From assembly GCF_013362815.1 (NCBI RefSeq), contig NZ_JABFVK010000039.1, forward strand, positions 1 through 54,124: a stretch of DNA of 54,124 nucleotides, in the 5' to 3' direction. The stretch is from Hamadaea sp. Its GTDB lineage: Bacteria > Actinomycetota > Actinomycetes > Mycobacteriales > Micromonosporaceae. Every line of letters starts with the position of its first letter. The first letter of the stretch is position 1. Shown here in pieces: positions 42,037 through 51,284 of this stretch. The position numbers and the translations under genes are program-made. A model generated the notes under the pieces. The model did not search any database. It had not been told where the DNA came from and saw only the letters and a list, made by a program, of their open reading frames with translations.

Positions 42037-44874
42037 ATGCCCGATCTGTCACGACGGCAGGTACTCGCCGCCGCTGCGGCGGCCGGAGCCGGAGCGATGC
42101 TCACCACTGCCTGGCCCTCGACCGCCTCGGCCGCGCCGCCCCTGCCCGGCAACGACCTCACCCTCTGGTACGACGAAAGCGCCGGAACCGATTGGCTACG
42201 CGCACTTCCCATCGGAAACGGACGGTTGGGGGCCATGGTGTTCGGCAATACCGACACCGAACGCCTGCAACTCAACGAAGACACCGTCTGGGCCGGCGGC
42301 CCGCACGACTACAGCAACCCCCTCGGCGCGGGTGCCCTGGCCGAGATCCGTCGCCTGGTGTTCGCCAACCAATGGAGCCAGGCGCAGAGCCAGATCGACC
42401 AGTACATGCTCGGCAGGCCCGCCGGTCAGCTGGCCTACCAGCCGGTCGGTGACCTGAGGCTGACCTTTCCCACCGGGTCCGGCGTCTCGGAATACGTGCG
42501 GTACTTGGACCTCACGACTGCCGTTACCACCGTGTCGTACCTGCAGAACGGCGTGCGATATCGCCGCGAGGCATTCGCCAGTGCGCCCGATCAGGTCATC
42601 GCCATGCGTCTGACCGCTGACCGGCCGGGATCGATCTCGTTCACCGCGTCGTTCACGAGTCCACAGCGTGTGACCGCGTCGAGCCCCGACGGCGCCACGA
42701 TCGCGGTGGACGGCCGCTCCGGCGACCAGCGCGGCATCGCCGGGTCGGTTCGGTTCCTCGCCCTGGCCAAGGCCATCGCGACCGGCGGCAGCACCAGCAG
42801 CTCCGGGGGCACGCTCCGGGTCACCAACGCCGACTCCGTGACACTGCTGATCTCGGTCGGCACCAGCTACGTCGATTTCGGCAACGTCAACGGCGACTAT
42901 CAGTCCATCGCCCGCGCCCGTCTCACGGCCGCACAGGGCATTGCCTACGACATGGTACGCAGCCGGCACGTGGCCGACTACCAGGCCCTGTTCGGACGGG
43001 TGACCTTGGATCTGGGGCGTACTTCGGCGGCCGATCAGACCACCGATGTCCGCATCGCGCAGCACAACTCGGTCAGCGATCCGCAGTTCTCCGCTCTGCT
43101 GTTCCAATACGGCAGATACCTGCTGATCTCGTCGTCGCGGCCGGGCAGTCAGCCGGCCAACCTGCAGGGCATCTGGAACGACTCGTTGACGCCGTCGTGG
43201 GACTCGAAGTACACGCTCAACGCCAACCTGCCGATGAACTACTGGCCCGCCGACACCACCAATCTGGCGGAGTGCTTCGAACCGGTCTTCCGGATGATCA
43301 GCGACCTCACCGTGACCGGAGCGCGCGTGGCGCAGGTGCAGTACGCCGCCGGCGGCTGGGTGACACACCACAACACCGATGGCTGGCGCGGCGCATCGGT
43401 GGTGGACTTCGCCGCCGCCGGCATGTGGCAGACGGGCGGCGCCTGGCTGGCCACGATGATCTGGGACCACTACCGATTCAGCGGTGACGTGAACTTCTTG
43501 CGGCAGTACTACCCGGCGATGAAGGGCGCCGCCCAGTTCTTCCTCGACAGCCTCGTCCCGGAACCCACCCTCGGCTACCTGGTCACCAACCCGTCGAACT
43601 CGCCCGAGCTGACACATCATTCCGGCGTCAGCGTGTGCGCCGGTCCCACGATGGACAATCAGATCCTGCGCGATCTGTTCACCGGGGTCGCTCAAGCCGG
43701 CCAGGCGCTCGGCGTGGACAGCGACTTCCAGACGCGGGTGACTGCCGCCCGGGACCGACTGGCGCCGACGCGGATCGGCTCACGAGGCAACATCATGGAG
43801 TGGCTGTACGACTGGGTGGAGACCGAGCAGAACCACCGGCACATCTCCCATCTGTACGGGCTGCATCCCAGCAATCAGATCACCAAACGCGGCACGCCGA
43901 CGCTGTACAGCGCGGCCCGGCGTACGCTCGAACTGCGCGGTGACGACGGAACCGGCTGGTCGCTCGCTTGGAAGATCAATTACTGGGCGCGGATGGAGGA
44001 AGGCAGCCGGGCGTACGACTTGATCCGTCTGCTCGTGCGGACCGACCGGCTCGCGCCGAACATGTTCGACTTGCACCCGCCGTTCCAGATCGACGGCAAC
44101 TTCGGGGCCACCTCCGGCATCGCCGAGATGCTTCTCCAGAGCCACAACGGAGAACTGCACGTGCTGCCCGCGCTGCCGCCGGCCTGGCTCTCCGGGAAAG
44201 TGACCGGCCTTCGTGGACGCGGTGGATACACCGTCGACGCCGCCTGGAACGCCGGCCAGGCCGGCACGGTGGTGATCCGGGCCGACCGCACCGGCACCGT
44301 GAACGTGCGCAGCCTCGCCTTCGGCGGAACCGTCGAGGTCACCGACAGCACCACCGGCACGGTCGTCGCCGTGACCCGGCCAGAACCTGATGTCCTGGCG
44401 CTGCCGGCGCAATCGGGCCACGTCTACACCGTGAAGGTGACCTCCGTCAGTCCCATCCCGACCGGATACGTGCGGATAGCCAACGTCACCACCGGTCTGG
44501 TGATCGACAGCGGTGGAAACGTCGCCTCCGGGTCCAATCTCAAGCAGTGGACCTGGGACGGCTCCACGAACCTCCAATGGCAGTTCGTCGACCTCGGCGG
44601 CGGCTGGTACCGCATCGTCAACCGCACCAACGGAATGGTCGCCGACAGCTGGGGCAACACCGCCAACGGCGCACCGTGCCGGCAGACGACCTGGAACGGT
44701 GGAGTCAACCAGCAGTGGCGCCTCGCCGCGGTGGGTGGCGGCCGCTATCAGATCATCAACCGGGGCACGAACACCGCGCTCGACGGCATGGGCAACACCA
44801 CGGCCGGATCGGTGTGCGCCCTGTGGGCCCCGAACACCCATACCAACAATCAGTGGACCGTCCTCGCGACGTGA
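42037..44874 (+). CDS. Tat-exported GH95 alpha-L-fucosidase with C-terminal CBM13-like domain
   Basis: 945 residues. The Tat-type signal SRRQVL plus an Ala-rich region lies at about 5-32. The GH95 hallmarks are [38 protein letters not shown] (N395/N397) and the acid residue E588 in NIMEW, with [12 protein letters not shown]. The base-supporting Asp is D686 in DGNFGAT. These match the inverting 1,2-alpha-fucosidase layout; galactosidase activity is also known in GH95. A ricin-like trefoil occupies about the last 135 residues. The ATG follows CTGGAG. The gene ends 25 bp inside the convergent sigma-factor gene, and its neighbours are other exported polysaccharide enzymes. Confidence 0.93.
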   Translation: MPDLSRRQVLAAAAAAGAGAMLTTAWPSTASAAPPLPGNDLTLWYDESAGTDWLRALPIGNGRLGAMVFGNTDTERLQLNEDTVWAGGPHDYSNPLGAGALAEIRRLVFANQWSQAQSQIDQYMLGRPAGQLAYQPVGDLRLTFPTGSGVSEYVRYLDLTTAVTTVSYLQNGVRYRREAFASAPDQVIAMRLTADRPGSISFTASFTSPQRVTASSPDGATIAVDGRSGDQRGIAGSVRFLALAKAIATGGSTSSSGGTLRVTNADSVTLLISVGTSYVDFGNVNGDYQSIARARLTAAQGIAYDMVRSRHVADYQALFGRVTLDLGRTSAADQTTDVRIAQHNSVSDPQFSALLFQYGRYLLISSSRPGSQPANLQGIWNDSLTPSWDSKYTLNANLPMNYWPADTTNLAECFEPVFRMISDLTVTGARVAQVQYAAGGWVTHHNTDGWRGASVVDFAAAGMWQTGGAWLATMIWDHYRFSGDVNFLRQYYPAMKGAAQFFLDSLVPEPTLGYLVTNPSNSPELTHHSGVSVCAGPTMDNQILRDLFTGVAQAGQALGVDSDFQTRVTAARDRLAPTRIGSRGNIMEWLYDWVETEQNHRHISHLYGLHPSNQITKRGTPTLYSAARRTLELRGDDGTGWSLAWKINYWARMEEGSRAYDLIRLLVRTDRLAPNMFDLHPPFQIDGNFGATSGIAEMLLQSHNGELHVLPALPPAWLSGKVTGLRGRGGYTVDAAWNAGQAGTVVIRADRTGTVNVRSLAFGGTVEVTDSTTGTVVAVTRPEPDVLALPAQSGHVYTVKVTSVSPIPTGYVRIANVTTGLVIDSGGNVASGSNLKQWTWDGSTNLQWQFVDLGGGWYRIVNRTNGMVADSWGNTANGAPCRQTTWNGGVNQQWRLAAVGGGRYQIINRGTNTALDGMGNTTAGSVCALWAPNTHTNNQWTVLAT

Positions 44875-45761
44875 GGTCCGCGTACCACAGGAGGCCAGAT
44901 GCGCCGCATGGTCGGTGGCGACCGGCGTACAAGTGTGTGTTCCTGATCAGAGCTGTCAGCGCAGGCCGGCAGCAATCGATCGGCCGGGATGAGGTCGGCC
45001 GCGCAGCTGGAGCATTCCGCGCAGCCGCGCACGTGGCGGCCGATACGCTTGCGCCAGACCGAAGTGGTCTCGCCGTTCCAGCCGGTGACGGCTTCGGCCA
45101 GCAGACGACAGCGCGGCTGGTTGCTCAGCGCCGCAGTGATGGCCCGGCACAATGCCAGGTGTTGCTGCAGACGCTGCAGACGTACGCCCGCGTGGGCAAC
45201 GCTGATGCCCACGCGGGCGGCCAGTGCTCGGCGGCCGAGCGTGCCCGTGACCTCCTGGCGCCAGAATCGCAACAGCCGGCGATCGTCCGGGTCCAACCAG
45301 CGGCTTGCCTGATCGAGCTGGCGAAGCTGTTCGGCCAGTTGTAGTCGCAGCACGGTCAGGTCCTGAACCTCGGCAGCCGGATCGGCCACCTCCTCCTCGT
45401 CATCCGAGACTTGCCTTTGCTCGACGGCGCGCCGGCGCTGCCGGCACGCACTGAGCTGACGAATTGCGATGGAAAGCAACCACGGCCGGAAACTGGCCGG
45501 CTCACGAAGCCCGTCCAGCCCTAGTACCACCCGTAGCAAGGTTTCCTGTACGACGTCGTCGACGTCGCAGTGGCCGTTCAATGCCCGGCCGATGACGCCG
45601 TACAGCATGGGCAGGTGCTCGGCGACGACGGCCTCCAGGGCCGAGACGTCACCCGCCTGCGCAGCGGCGACGAGCCGGGTATGTCGCTCGGTAATGACCT
45701 GATCGACTGTGGCCAGATCGTCGGCGGTTACGGACCTGAGGGGATGACGTCGGGCGTGCAT
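44850..45761 (-). CDS. ECF-type sigma factor fused to a zinc-binding anti-sigma-like tail
   Basis: 303 residues. The second of two adjacent ATGs (45761) is 5 nt from GGGAGG. Sigma-2 (about 30-95) contains [36 protein letters not shown]; sigma-4 (about 160-205) follows an acidic linker. The C-terminal part carries H-x3-C-x2-C (HVRGCAEC, about 255) like ZAS/zf-HC2 anti-sigma factors, normally encoded as separate proteins. A built-in inhibitor or redox sensor is inferred. No separate anti-sigma gene follows. It sits between GH95 and GH5 genes, whose expression it may govern. Confidence 0.85.
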   Translation of the reverse strand: MHARRHPLRSVTADDLATVDQVITERHTRLVAAAQAGDVSALEAVVAEHLPMLYGVIGRALNGHCDVDDVVQETLLRVVLGLDGLREPASFRPWLLSIAIRQLSACRQRRRAVEQRQVSDDEEEVADPAAEVQDLTVLRLQLAEQLRQLDQASRWLDPDDRRLLRFWRQEVTGTLGRRALAARVGISVAHAGVRLQRLQQHLALCRAITAALSNQPRCRLLAEAVTGWNGETTSVWRKRIGRHVRGCAECSSCAADLIPADRLLPACADSSDQEHTLVRRSPPTMRRIWPPVVRGPHVARTVH

Positions 45762-46156
45762 CATCGCCTCCCTTGGAAGCGGTCGGGCGACCTCGCGGTG
45801 GACGGGGAGAGCGCGTCCGTGGAGGAGGTTCACGCTGCGGCGCGTCGGGCTTTCGCGCCTGTCCCACGGCGTCCGAGCCGGCGAGATGGTCAGGAGATCG
45901 TGCGAACGGAGACTAAGTCGATCGCCACCCTCCAATGTGAACGTTAACATTTCTTGGCCGCCGGCTGACCTGTAAGGATCTTGGAAGACGGGCAGAAACA
46001 TATGTCGTATTACCTCTGAGAGTGTGGCCAATCAGGCTCTCCACCGTCAAGGTGCCTCCCGCGCGAAACATCCACTCGACGGTTTGCTGGTCCATTGGTG
46101 TTTACAAGTGGGTGAATGTGTTGCATCCTGTTTAAGTTGGGAAGCTAAATTTAACG
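45762..46156. other. Divergent region between sigma-factor and GH5 genes
   Basis: This 395-bp gap is AT-richer than average, especially 45930-46160. It contains a LacI-like dyad (45934-45951) and several TTG/AAC words but no clear -35/-10 pair for either gene. No open frame with proper codon use was found. Confidence 0.5.
45934..45951. promoter_or_regulatory. LacI-like dyad near the GH5 gene
   Basis: AATGTGAACGTTAACATT is a near-perfect 18-bp palindrome (one mismatched pair) with a central CG, the form of LacI/GalR operators. It differs from the CGAAYCGATTCG family, so a different repressor, encoded elsewhere, would bind it. Confidence 0.6.
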
Positions 46157-47689
46157 ATGGGAAACCCCATGGCAACAAATGTCTCTTCCGGCGGCACCGC
46201 TTCCGCGTGGCCGCGGCGTACTCGGCTGGTACGCCGGTTGATCCCAGGCTTGGTCGCCGTGGCGCTGGCGGCGCTGGCGGGCCTCGTCGTGGTCGCGTCG
46301 CCGGCGAACGCGGCCACCCGACCGTTCCGCGGGATGAACTGGGCGGTACTGGGGGACAACTTCAGCACCAGCGCGCTGGTCGTGCAGGGTCTGAGTAAGT
46401 CCGACAGCAACGCCACGGTGCGGGCCAAGGCCAACGCCCTCTACGACGACATGGCCGCCAGCCTGGGTGTCAACACCGTCCGGCTGCCGATCAACACACC
46501 CACCGTGGCCGACACGACCTGGTGGAACGCGTACCGCGGCGCGATCGACGCCGCCACCGAGCGCGGGTTCAAGGTCATCCTCGCGTACTGGGAGGACGGT
46601 GCCGCTTCCGGTGGCAAGATCACGAACCTGGGCGCATGGAACTCCATGTGGTCCAGCGTGATCGGCACCTATGGCTCCAACGGCAACGTCTACTTCGAGC
46701 CGATGAACGAGCCGCACGGCTACTCGTCGGCGGACTGGCGCAACGTCGCGGCGAACTGGCTCAGCGCGCACCCCAACGCGACGCCGGGCCGGGTGCTCAT
46801 CGGCGGCACGGGCTTCAGCCAAGACCTGCGCGACATCTGCAACGACAGCCGCTTCAACGCGACCCTGCTGTCGTTCCACTATTACGCGTTCTTCTACGGC
46901 GCGATGACCTACGACGGGTTCCGCAGCCACATCCAATCGCTTCTGGGCAACTGTGCGTCCCGGGCGGTCGCCACCGAGTTCGGCGCGCCCATGTCCACCG
47001 GCCTCAACTACGCCGACGCCAACAGCACCGAGAACTTCGTGCGCTACATCCGCGCCATGGCTCAGGTCATGCGTGACAACCAGATGGGCGGCACCTACTG
47101 GCCGGCCCTCGGCGGCAAGCCGGGCTCGATCGGCTACGACTGGTACTCGATGTACGCCTTCAGCGGCAGTGGTACCGACCTCAACCTGACCATCCGCAAC
47201 ACCTCCGGCGCCGACCGGATCCGCTACGCGTGGGGAGACACCGTCGGCGACCCGACGACTCCGCCGCCGTCGACCTACTACCGGATCGACGTCCGCCACA
47301 GTGGCAAGACCATGAACGTCCAGTCGCCCAACACGGACAACGGCGCACGCATCAGCCAGTACGCCTACAGCGGCAGTGCCTGGCAGCAATGGCAGTTCCA
47401 GGACGCGGGCAGCGGCTATTGGCGCATCGTCAGCCGTAACAGCGGAAAGTGTCTCGACGTGGTGAGCGCTTCCACGGCCGACGGCGCGGAGTTGATCCAG
47501 TACACCTGCGGCACTGGCACGAACCAGCAGTTCCAGATGGTCGCCAACGGCAGCTACTTCCAGCTCCGAGCGCGTCACAGCGGTAAATGCGTCGACGTGC
47601 CAGGCGCGTCGACCGCTGACGGTGTGACTCTCATTCAGTACACCTGTAACACCGGCACCAACCAGCAGTGGTCGCGTACGTCGGTCTGA
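46157..47689 (+). CDS. Secreted GH5-type glycoside hydrolase (endo-glucanase/mannanase-like) with CBM13
   Basis: 510-residue exported enzyme. ATG at 46157 or 46169 is possible. The signal segment (basic, then LVAVALAALAGLVVVASPANAA) ends near 52. The TIM-barrel of GH5 starts at FRGMNW; it has the acid/base E185 in EPMNEP and the nucleophile E274 in ATEFGAP, with VRLPI and LSFHYYAFF. A Pro-rich linker (about 366-375) leads to a ricin-type CBM13 (about 378-510) with KCLDV and NQQW repeats. Together with the esterase and GH95 enzyme it suggests growth on hemicellulose-type glycans. It is followed by a terminator. Confidence 0.92.
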   Translation: MGNPMATNVSSGGTASAWPRRTRLVRRLIPGLVAVALAALAGLVVVASPANAATRPFRGMNWAVLGDNFSTSALVVQGLSKSDSNATVRAKANALYDDMAASLGVNTVRLPINTPTVADTTWWNAYRGAIDAATERGFKVILAYWEDGAASGGKITNLGAWNSMWSSVIGTYGSNGNVYFEPMNEPHGYSSADWRNVAANWLSAHPNATPGRVLIGGTGFSQDLRDICNDSRFNATLLSFHYYAFFYGAMTYDGFRSHIQSLLGNCASRAVATEFGAPMSTGLNYADANSTENFVRYIRAMAQVMRDNQMGGTYWPALGGKPGSIGYDWYSMYAFSGSGTDLNLTIRNTSGADRIRYAWGDTVGDPTTPPPSTYYRIDVRHSGKTMNVQSPNTDNGARISQYAYSGSAWQQWQFQDAGSGYWRIVSRNSGKCLDVVSASTADGAELIQYTCGTGTNQQFQMVANGSYFQLRARHSGKCVDVPGASTADGVTLIQYTCNTGTNQQWSRTSV

Positions 47690-47698
47690 TCGCCTGCA

Positions 47699-47734
47699 CG
47701 CCTCGGTGCCCGGCGCAAGCTCGGCACCGAGGCG
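47699..47734 (+). terminator. Terminator of the GH5 gene
   Basis: Perfect 12-bp stem CGCCTCGGTGCC / GGCACCGAGGCG, loop 12 nt, beginning 9 nt past the stop at 47689. Confidence 0.85.
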
Positions 47735-47778
47735 GGCGATCCACTGGTACCGGCCGCAGACTTTGTTAGGTTGCTGTA

Positions 47779-48213
47779 ATGGAGCATCGGATCAGTCTGA
47801 TCACCCTCGGGGTGGCTGACGTCGCGCGGTCCCGGGCGTTCTACGAGCGGCTGGGGTGGCGGGGCCAAGAAGTCGAGCAGACTGTGTTCTTCCAGGCCGG
47901 GGGCATGGCGCTGGTGTTGTGGGGGCGCGACATGCTTGCCGACGACGCGGGCGTCTCAGCTGCCGGCGCGGACGGCTTCCGGGGTGTCGCCCTTGCCCAC
48001 AACGTACGGTCGCGAGCCGAGGTCGACGAGGTGTTGAACGCGGCCACGAAGGCCGGGGCCGAGATCACCCAGCCCGCGCATGAGACGGCATACGGGGGTT
48101 ACGCCGGTTACTTCACCGACCCGGACGGCCACCTGTGGGAGATCGCGCACAATCCGGGCTTCACGCTCGCCCCGGACGGCGCGCTCATTCTGCCGGACTT
48201 CGACGCGGTATAA
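47779..48213 (+). CDS. Glyoxalase/bleomycin-resistance-like (VOC) protein
   Basis: 144-residue cytosolic protein of the vicinal-oxygen-chelate fold: two beta-alpha-beta-beta-beta modules with HRISLITLGVADVARSRAFYERLGW at the start and FTDPDGHLWEIAHNPGF near the end. Conserved metal ligands include a His in module 1 and Glu in WEIAHN. The exact reaction is unknown. The next gene starts 7 bp downstream of the stop, so the two may be co-transcribed. Confidence 0.88.
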   Translation: MEHRISLITLGVADVARSRAFYERLGWRGQEVEQTVFFQAGGMALVLWGRDMLADDAGVSAAGADGFRGVALAHNVRSRAEVDEVLNAATKAGAEITQPAHETAYGGYAGYFTDPDGHLWEIAHNPGFTLAPDGALILPDFDAV

Positions 48214-48220
48214 CGACGTC

Positions 48221-48994
48221 ATGCGGGAACAAGGGCTGCCGGGTGGGCGAATCACCGGCGCACGGCGTACGCGAATGGGAGTGCACAAACCGGTCAACCC
48301 GTGTACTCCCGCAGTGCACGCCCTATTGAGACATCTGGAGGAAGTGGGATTCGCGTCGGCTCCGCGCGTACTGGGCATCGACGACGAAGGCCGGCAAGTG
48401 TTGAGCTACCTAGAGGGCGAGACCGTTGGCACGGCCGTGCCGTGGCCGGCGTGGGTCTTCTCCGACGACGCCCTCACGCAAGTCGGCGCATGGTTGCGAT
48501 CGCTGCACGAGGCCACCAAGTCATTCGTGCCGCCGCCGGACGCGATCTGGTTCGCCGGTCCGCCATGGCGTCCAGGAATGGTGATCGCGCACAACGACGC
48601 GGGACCCCACAACGCCGTCTGGCGCGATGGGAAGCTGGCGGGATTCATCGACTGGGACACCGCCGGACCCTCCACCGGCGAGCTCGACCTTGCTTTCGCC
48701 GCCTTGTCGTGGGTGCCGCTGCACGCCCGGCGGGCCGTCGTCGCGCTCGGCTTCACCGACTTCGACGATCGTCACAGACGGCTACACCTGCTGCTAGACG
48801 CGTACGGCTTCATCGGAGAGCGCCTCGCGTTCGGCCAGACAGTCGCCAGACGCGCACGCCTCAACGCCGCCGGGATCGAGCAGATGGCGGCGACTGGTGA
48901 TTCCGCAGGCGTGGCGCTACTCCCATTTGCCGCGGACTTGGCAGAGGCGGCGAAGGAAGTCGAGCAGCTGCCCGCCGAGTTCTGGCGGCGCTGA
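48221..48994 (+). CDS. Aminoglycoside-phosphotransferase-fold kinase
   Basis: 257-residue protein of the APH/ChoK kinase fold, cytosolic. ATG at 48221 fits domain homology although no ribosome site is visible, implying coupling to the previous gene. The catalytic loop reads HNDAGPHNAVW (Brenner-type HxDxxxxN), followed by the metal-binding GFIDWD. The N-lobe is short (PWTPAVHALLRHLE type), typical of the actinobacterial phosphotransferase-enzyme family whose substrate is often unknown. True antibiotic resistance cannot be inferred. Confidence 0.85.
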   Translation: MREQGLPGGRITGARRTRMGVHKPVNPCTPAVHALLRHLEEVGFASAPRVLGIDDEGRQVLSYLEGETVGTAVPWPAWVFSDDALTQVGAWLRSLHEATKSFVPPPDAIWFAGPPWRPGMVIAHNDAGPHNAVWRDGKLAGFIDWDTAGPSTGELDLAFAALSWVPLHARRAVVALGFTDFDDRHRRLHLLLDAYGFIGERLAFGQTVARRARLNAAGIEQMAATGDSAGVALLPFAADLAEAAKEVEQLPAEFWRR

Positions 48995-49068
48995 GCCCCG
49001 AACGGTCCGGGCCGACCACGGAATTAGACATTTCGCTCACGCAGGCGCCGTCGGTCTATTCTGCCGGG

Positions 49069-49332
49069 GTGAGCTACGTGCGCTGGAGCAGTCCCGGCCG
49101 ACCCCACGATTACGACTCGGCCGTGTACATCTACGACACCGATGACGGAGTCGTGTGTTGTTCCTGCATCCTGCTTCCGGCCGACGCGATCGGTGATCAC
49201 CCGAGTCATGTGGCGGCCAACCCCGGCCAGATGATCGAGCACGTACGCGCGCACATCGCCGCTGGGGACGCAGTGCCCGACTTCGTCATCCCCGCACTGG
49301 CCGACGCCGAACGCGCGCGCGAGGCGCACTGA
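49069..49332 (+). CDS. Small protein of unknown function
   Basis: 87 residues. GTG at 49069 starts 7 bp from TATTCT (49057-49062), consistent with a leaderless mRNA. A beta-rich N-terminal half with vicinal cysteines (VVCCSCIL, about 28-35) is followed by a helical region, NPGQMIEHVRAHIAAGDAVPDFVIPAL. No signal peptide. The layout (short, Cys pair) is seen in small actinobacterial hypothetical proteins. Confidence 0.55.
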   Translation: MSYVRWSSPGRPHDYDSAVYIYDTDDGVVCCSCILLPADAIGDHPSHVAANPGQMIEHVRAHIAAGDAVPDFVIPALADAERAREAH

Positions 49333-49395
49333 ACTGGAATGCTGGAGCGATGAGCCGTCGTGGGGCGGCGACGGACACCTGAGGAGGAGTGGCGC

Positions 49396-50004
49396 ATGGG
49401 CACGGTGTACACCGCGATGACGATGTCGGTCGACGGATACACAGCCGGTCACAACCAGTCCGAGGAGCGTCCCTTCGGCGACGACGGCGGTGACGGCTGG
49501 GGCGACAAGCTGCACGCCTGGTACGCCGACACCCCGGAGGAGAACAAAGCCGAGATCGAAAACATGCTCACGGCGAAGGCGTTCATCATGGGGCGCAACA
49601 TGTTCGGTCCTGTTCGCGGGGAGTGGGACCGGCCGTGGAACGGCTGGTGGGGCGACGATCCGCCGTACCACGCCCCCGTCTTCGTGCTCACCCATCATGT
49701 CCGCGACCCGCAGCCGATGGACGGTGGGACGACGTTCCACTTCGTCACCGACGGCATCGAGTCGGCGCTCGACCGGGCCCGCGCTGCCGCTGGTGACGGC
49801 GACATCGCAGTCATCGGCGGCGCGACCACGGTGAACCAGTACCTGGCTGCCGGACTGATCGACGAACTCCGGCTGCACATCTCGCCGCTCACGCTCGGCA
49901 CGGGTACGCGGCTGTTCGACGGCGTACCAGGACTGAAGTTCGAGCAGGTGACGGCGAGACCGGCCAGCCTCGTCACCCATGTGACGTACCGCGTGCTTCG
50001 CTAG
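49396..50004 (+). CDS. Dihydrofolate reductase/RibD C-terminal-domain family reductase
   Basis: 202-residue protein of the RibD_C/DHFR-like fold. ATG at 49396 has GGAGGAG 6 nt upstream. Conserved segments are MSVDGYTAG near the start, KAFIMGRNMFG (about 56-66), FVLTHH (about 96), IAVIGGATTVNQYL (about 137-150) and a C-terminal strand. It binds NADPH by family analogy, but in this stand-alone group the substrate is generally unknown. It lies tail to tail with the VOC gene that ends at 50027. Confidence 0.87.
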   Translation: MGTVYTAMTMSVDGYTAGHNQSEERPFGDDGGDGWGDKLHAWYADTPEENKAEIENMLTAKAFIMGRNMFGPVRGEWDRPWNGWWGDDPPYHAPVFVLTHHVRDPQPMDGGTTFHFVTDGIESALDRARAAAGDGDIAVIGGATTVNQYLAAGLIDELRLHISPLTLGTGTRLFDGVPGLKFEQVTARPASLVTHVTYRVLR

Positions 50005-50026
50005 CCGTTCACGGTCCTTCCAGAAT

Positions 50027-50635
50027 CTAGGCCGACACGCCTTCCCATCGGAAGCCGTCGAGGTCGACGAAGCCTCCGGCGTCGCTGCCGACGGCGATCC
50101 GGTGCGAGCCGGAGCCCTCGGGTGACACGCCGGAGTCCTTGGCGGCGAACTTGCGGCTGTAGAGCGCCATCTTGATGGTCGAGGTGCCGAATTCGACGTA
50201 CTTGCTGCCGAAGCTCTTGGTCACGGGCAGGCCGCGGTCGGCGTAGAACTGCTTGGTGGCCTTGACGTTGTCGACGCCGAGCAGCAGCACGACATCGTTG
50301 ACCTGGCGGGTGGCAGGGCCGGAGTTCTTCTTCTCCGCCGACGCGAGCTTCCAGATGGTGCCGAACGGGTCCTGGAGCGTCCCGCCATATCCCCAGAAGC
50401 TCTTGGTCGCCGGCTTGAGCGTCGTCGCTCCGGCGGCCGTGGCCGTGGCGAAGAAGCTGTCCACGTCGCAGGGCTGGGGCACGACCAACGAGATCGCGTA
50501 GCCGCGGAAGCCGGCCGACGGTTCGTCGCCGGCCCGCAGGCGGATGCGTTCGCCCAGCCCGAAGGCTGCAGTGTAGAAGGAGTCGGCGGCGGCCAGGTCG
50601 GTGACTTCGAGGACGAGGTGGTTGATGGAGGTCAT
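50027..50635 (-). CDS. Two-domain VOC (glyoxalase-fold) protein
   Basis: 202 residues. ATG at 50635 follows GAAGGAG at about 6 nt. Module 1 (INHLVLEVTDLAAADSFYTAAFGL, then FGTIWKLASAEKK) and module 2 (VNDVVLLLGVDNVKATKQFYADRGL to DLDGFRWEGVSA) have the VOC fold. The typical metal ligands are only partly present, so catalytic activity is uncertain; it may instead bind a small ligand. It is monocistronic. Confidence 0.85.
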   Translation of the reverse strand: MTSINHLVLEVTDLAAADSFYTAAFGLGERIRLRAGDEPSAGFRGYAISLVVPQPCDVDSFFATATAAGATTLKPATKSFWGYGGTLQDPFGTIWKLASAEKKNSGPATRQVNDVVLLLGVDNVKATKQFYADRGLPVTKSFGSKYVEFGTSTIKMALYSRKFAAKDSGVSPEGSGSHRIAVGSDAGGFVDLDGFRWEGVSA

Positions 50636-50783
50636 TTCGTGCTCCTTCGAGAGGCGAGTGGGTCGCTGTTGTCTGATCAAAGCTTCGCCTCCCCGACAGC
50701 ACACCCACATCCGTGGTGACCACGGAAGCCGCCACGGAGCCGGACCGCAACGCCACCCATCCATCAAGAGGCTGGTATCACCC

Positions 50784-51284
50784 TTATTGGTAAATGTCCG
50801 CTTTCAAGGCGGCGACCTGTGCGTACTGGTCGGAGATCAGCTCCGCAGCGGCCGCCGCCGTCTGATCGCAGAACTCCTCCTCGCTCAAGGCGGCCAGGGT
50901 GCCAGGCGCGATGGTGACCTTCCAGTCGTGCATGCCGCGCGCGGTGATCGTGATCCGGCCGTCGGGACTCTTTCCGGTGACGACCAACCGGGCCCGCGCC
51001 TCCCGATAGTCCGTATCCGCCTGATCATCCGATTCGACCTCGCTGTTGATGTCGCGCTCGGCCGCCGCGCTCAGCAGCGCGTAGTACTCCCGAGTGCGGG
51101 CCGCCCATAGCATGCGGGCCAAGTTCGCCAGGGAATCCTCGAGCGCCTCCTCATTGAAGCGCTGGTAGGTGGGCGGCTCGAAGACGATCGTGATCTCGGA
51201 GCGGCCGCGCAACTCGGCGTGCAGGAGACCACTGGGCAGAGTCACGCGTACGCGCATCGCGGCCAGCCGCTCGCCGAACGTCAC
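50784..51284 (-). CDS. Third gene of the WXG100/ESX-like operon; YbaB-like fold possible
   Basis: 166-residue soluble protein. GTG at 51284 overlaps the previous stop by 4 bp (GTGA). The sequence seems to contain two similar beta-then-helix halves (RVRVTLPSGLLHAELRG ... about 10-70 and GKSPDGRITITARGMHD ... about 103-166), reminiscent of YbaB/EbfC-type proteins that often sit in actinobacterial ESX-like operons. This is inference by eye. There is no signal peptide. Confidence 0.65.
   Translation of the reverse strand: MTFGERLAAMRVRVTLPSGLLHAELRGRSEITIVFEPPTYQRFNEEALEDSLANLARMLWAARTREYYALLSAAAERDINSEVESDDQADTDYREARARLVVTGKSPDGRITITARGMHDWKVTIAPGTLAALSEEEFCDQTAAAAAELISDQYAQVAALKADIYQ

Noticed and set aside
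47779-48994. Bleomycin/aminoglycoside resistance pair
   Set aside because: The VOC and APH folds are broad families; nothing in the sequence supports a specific antibiotic.
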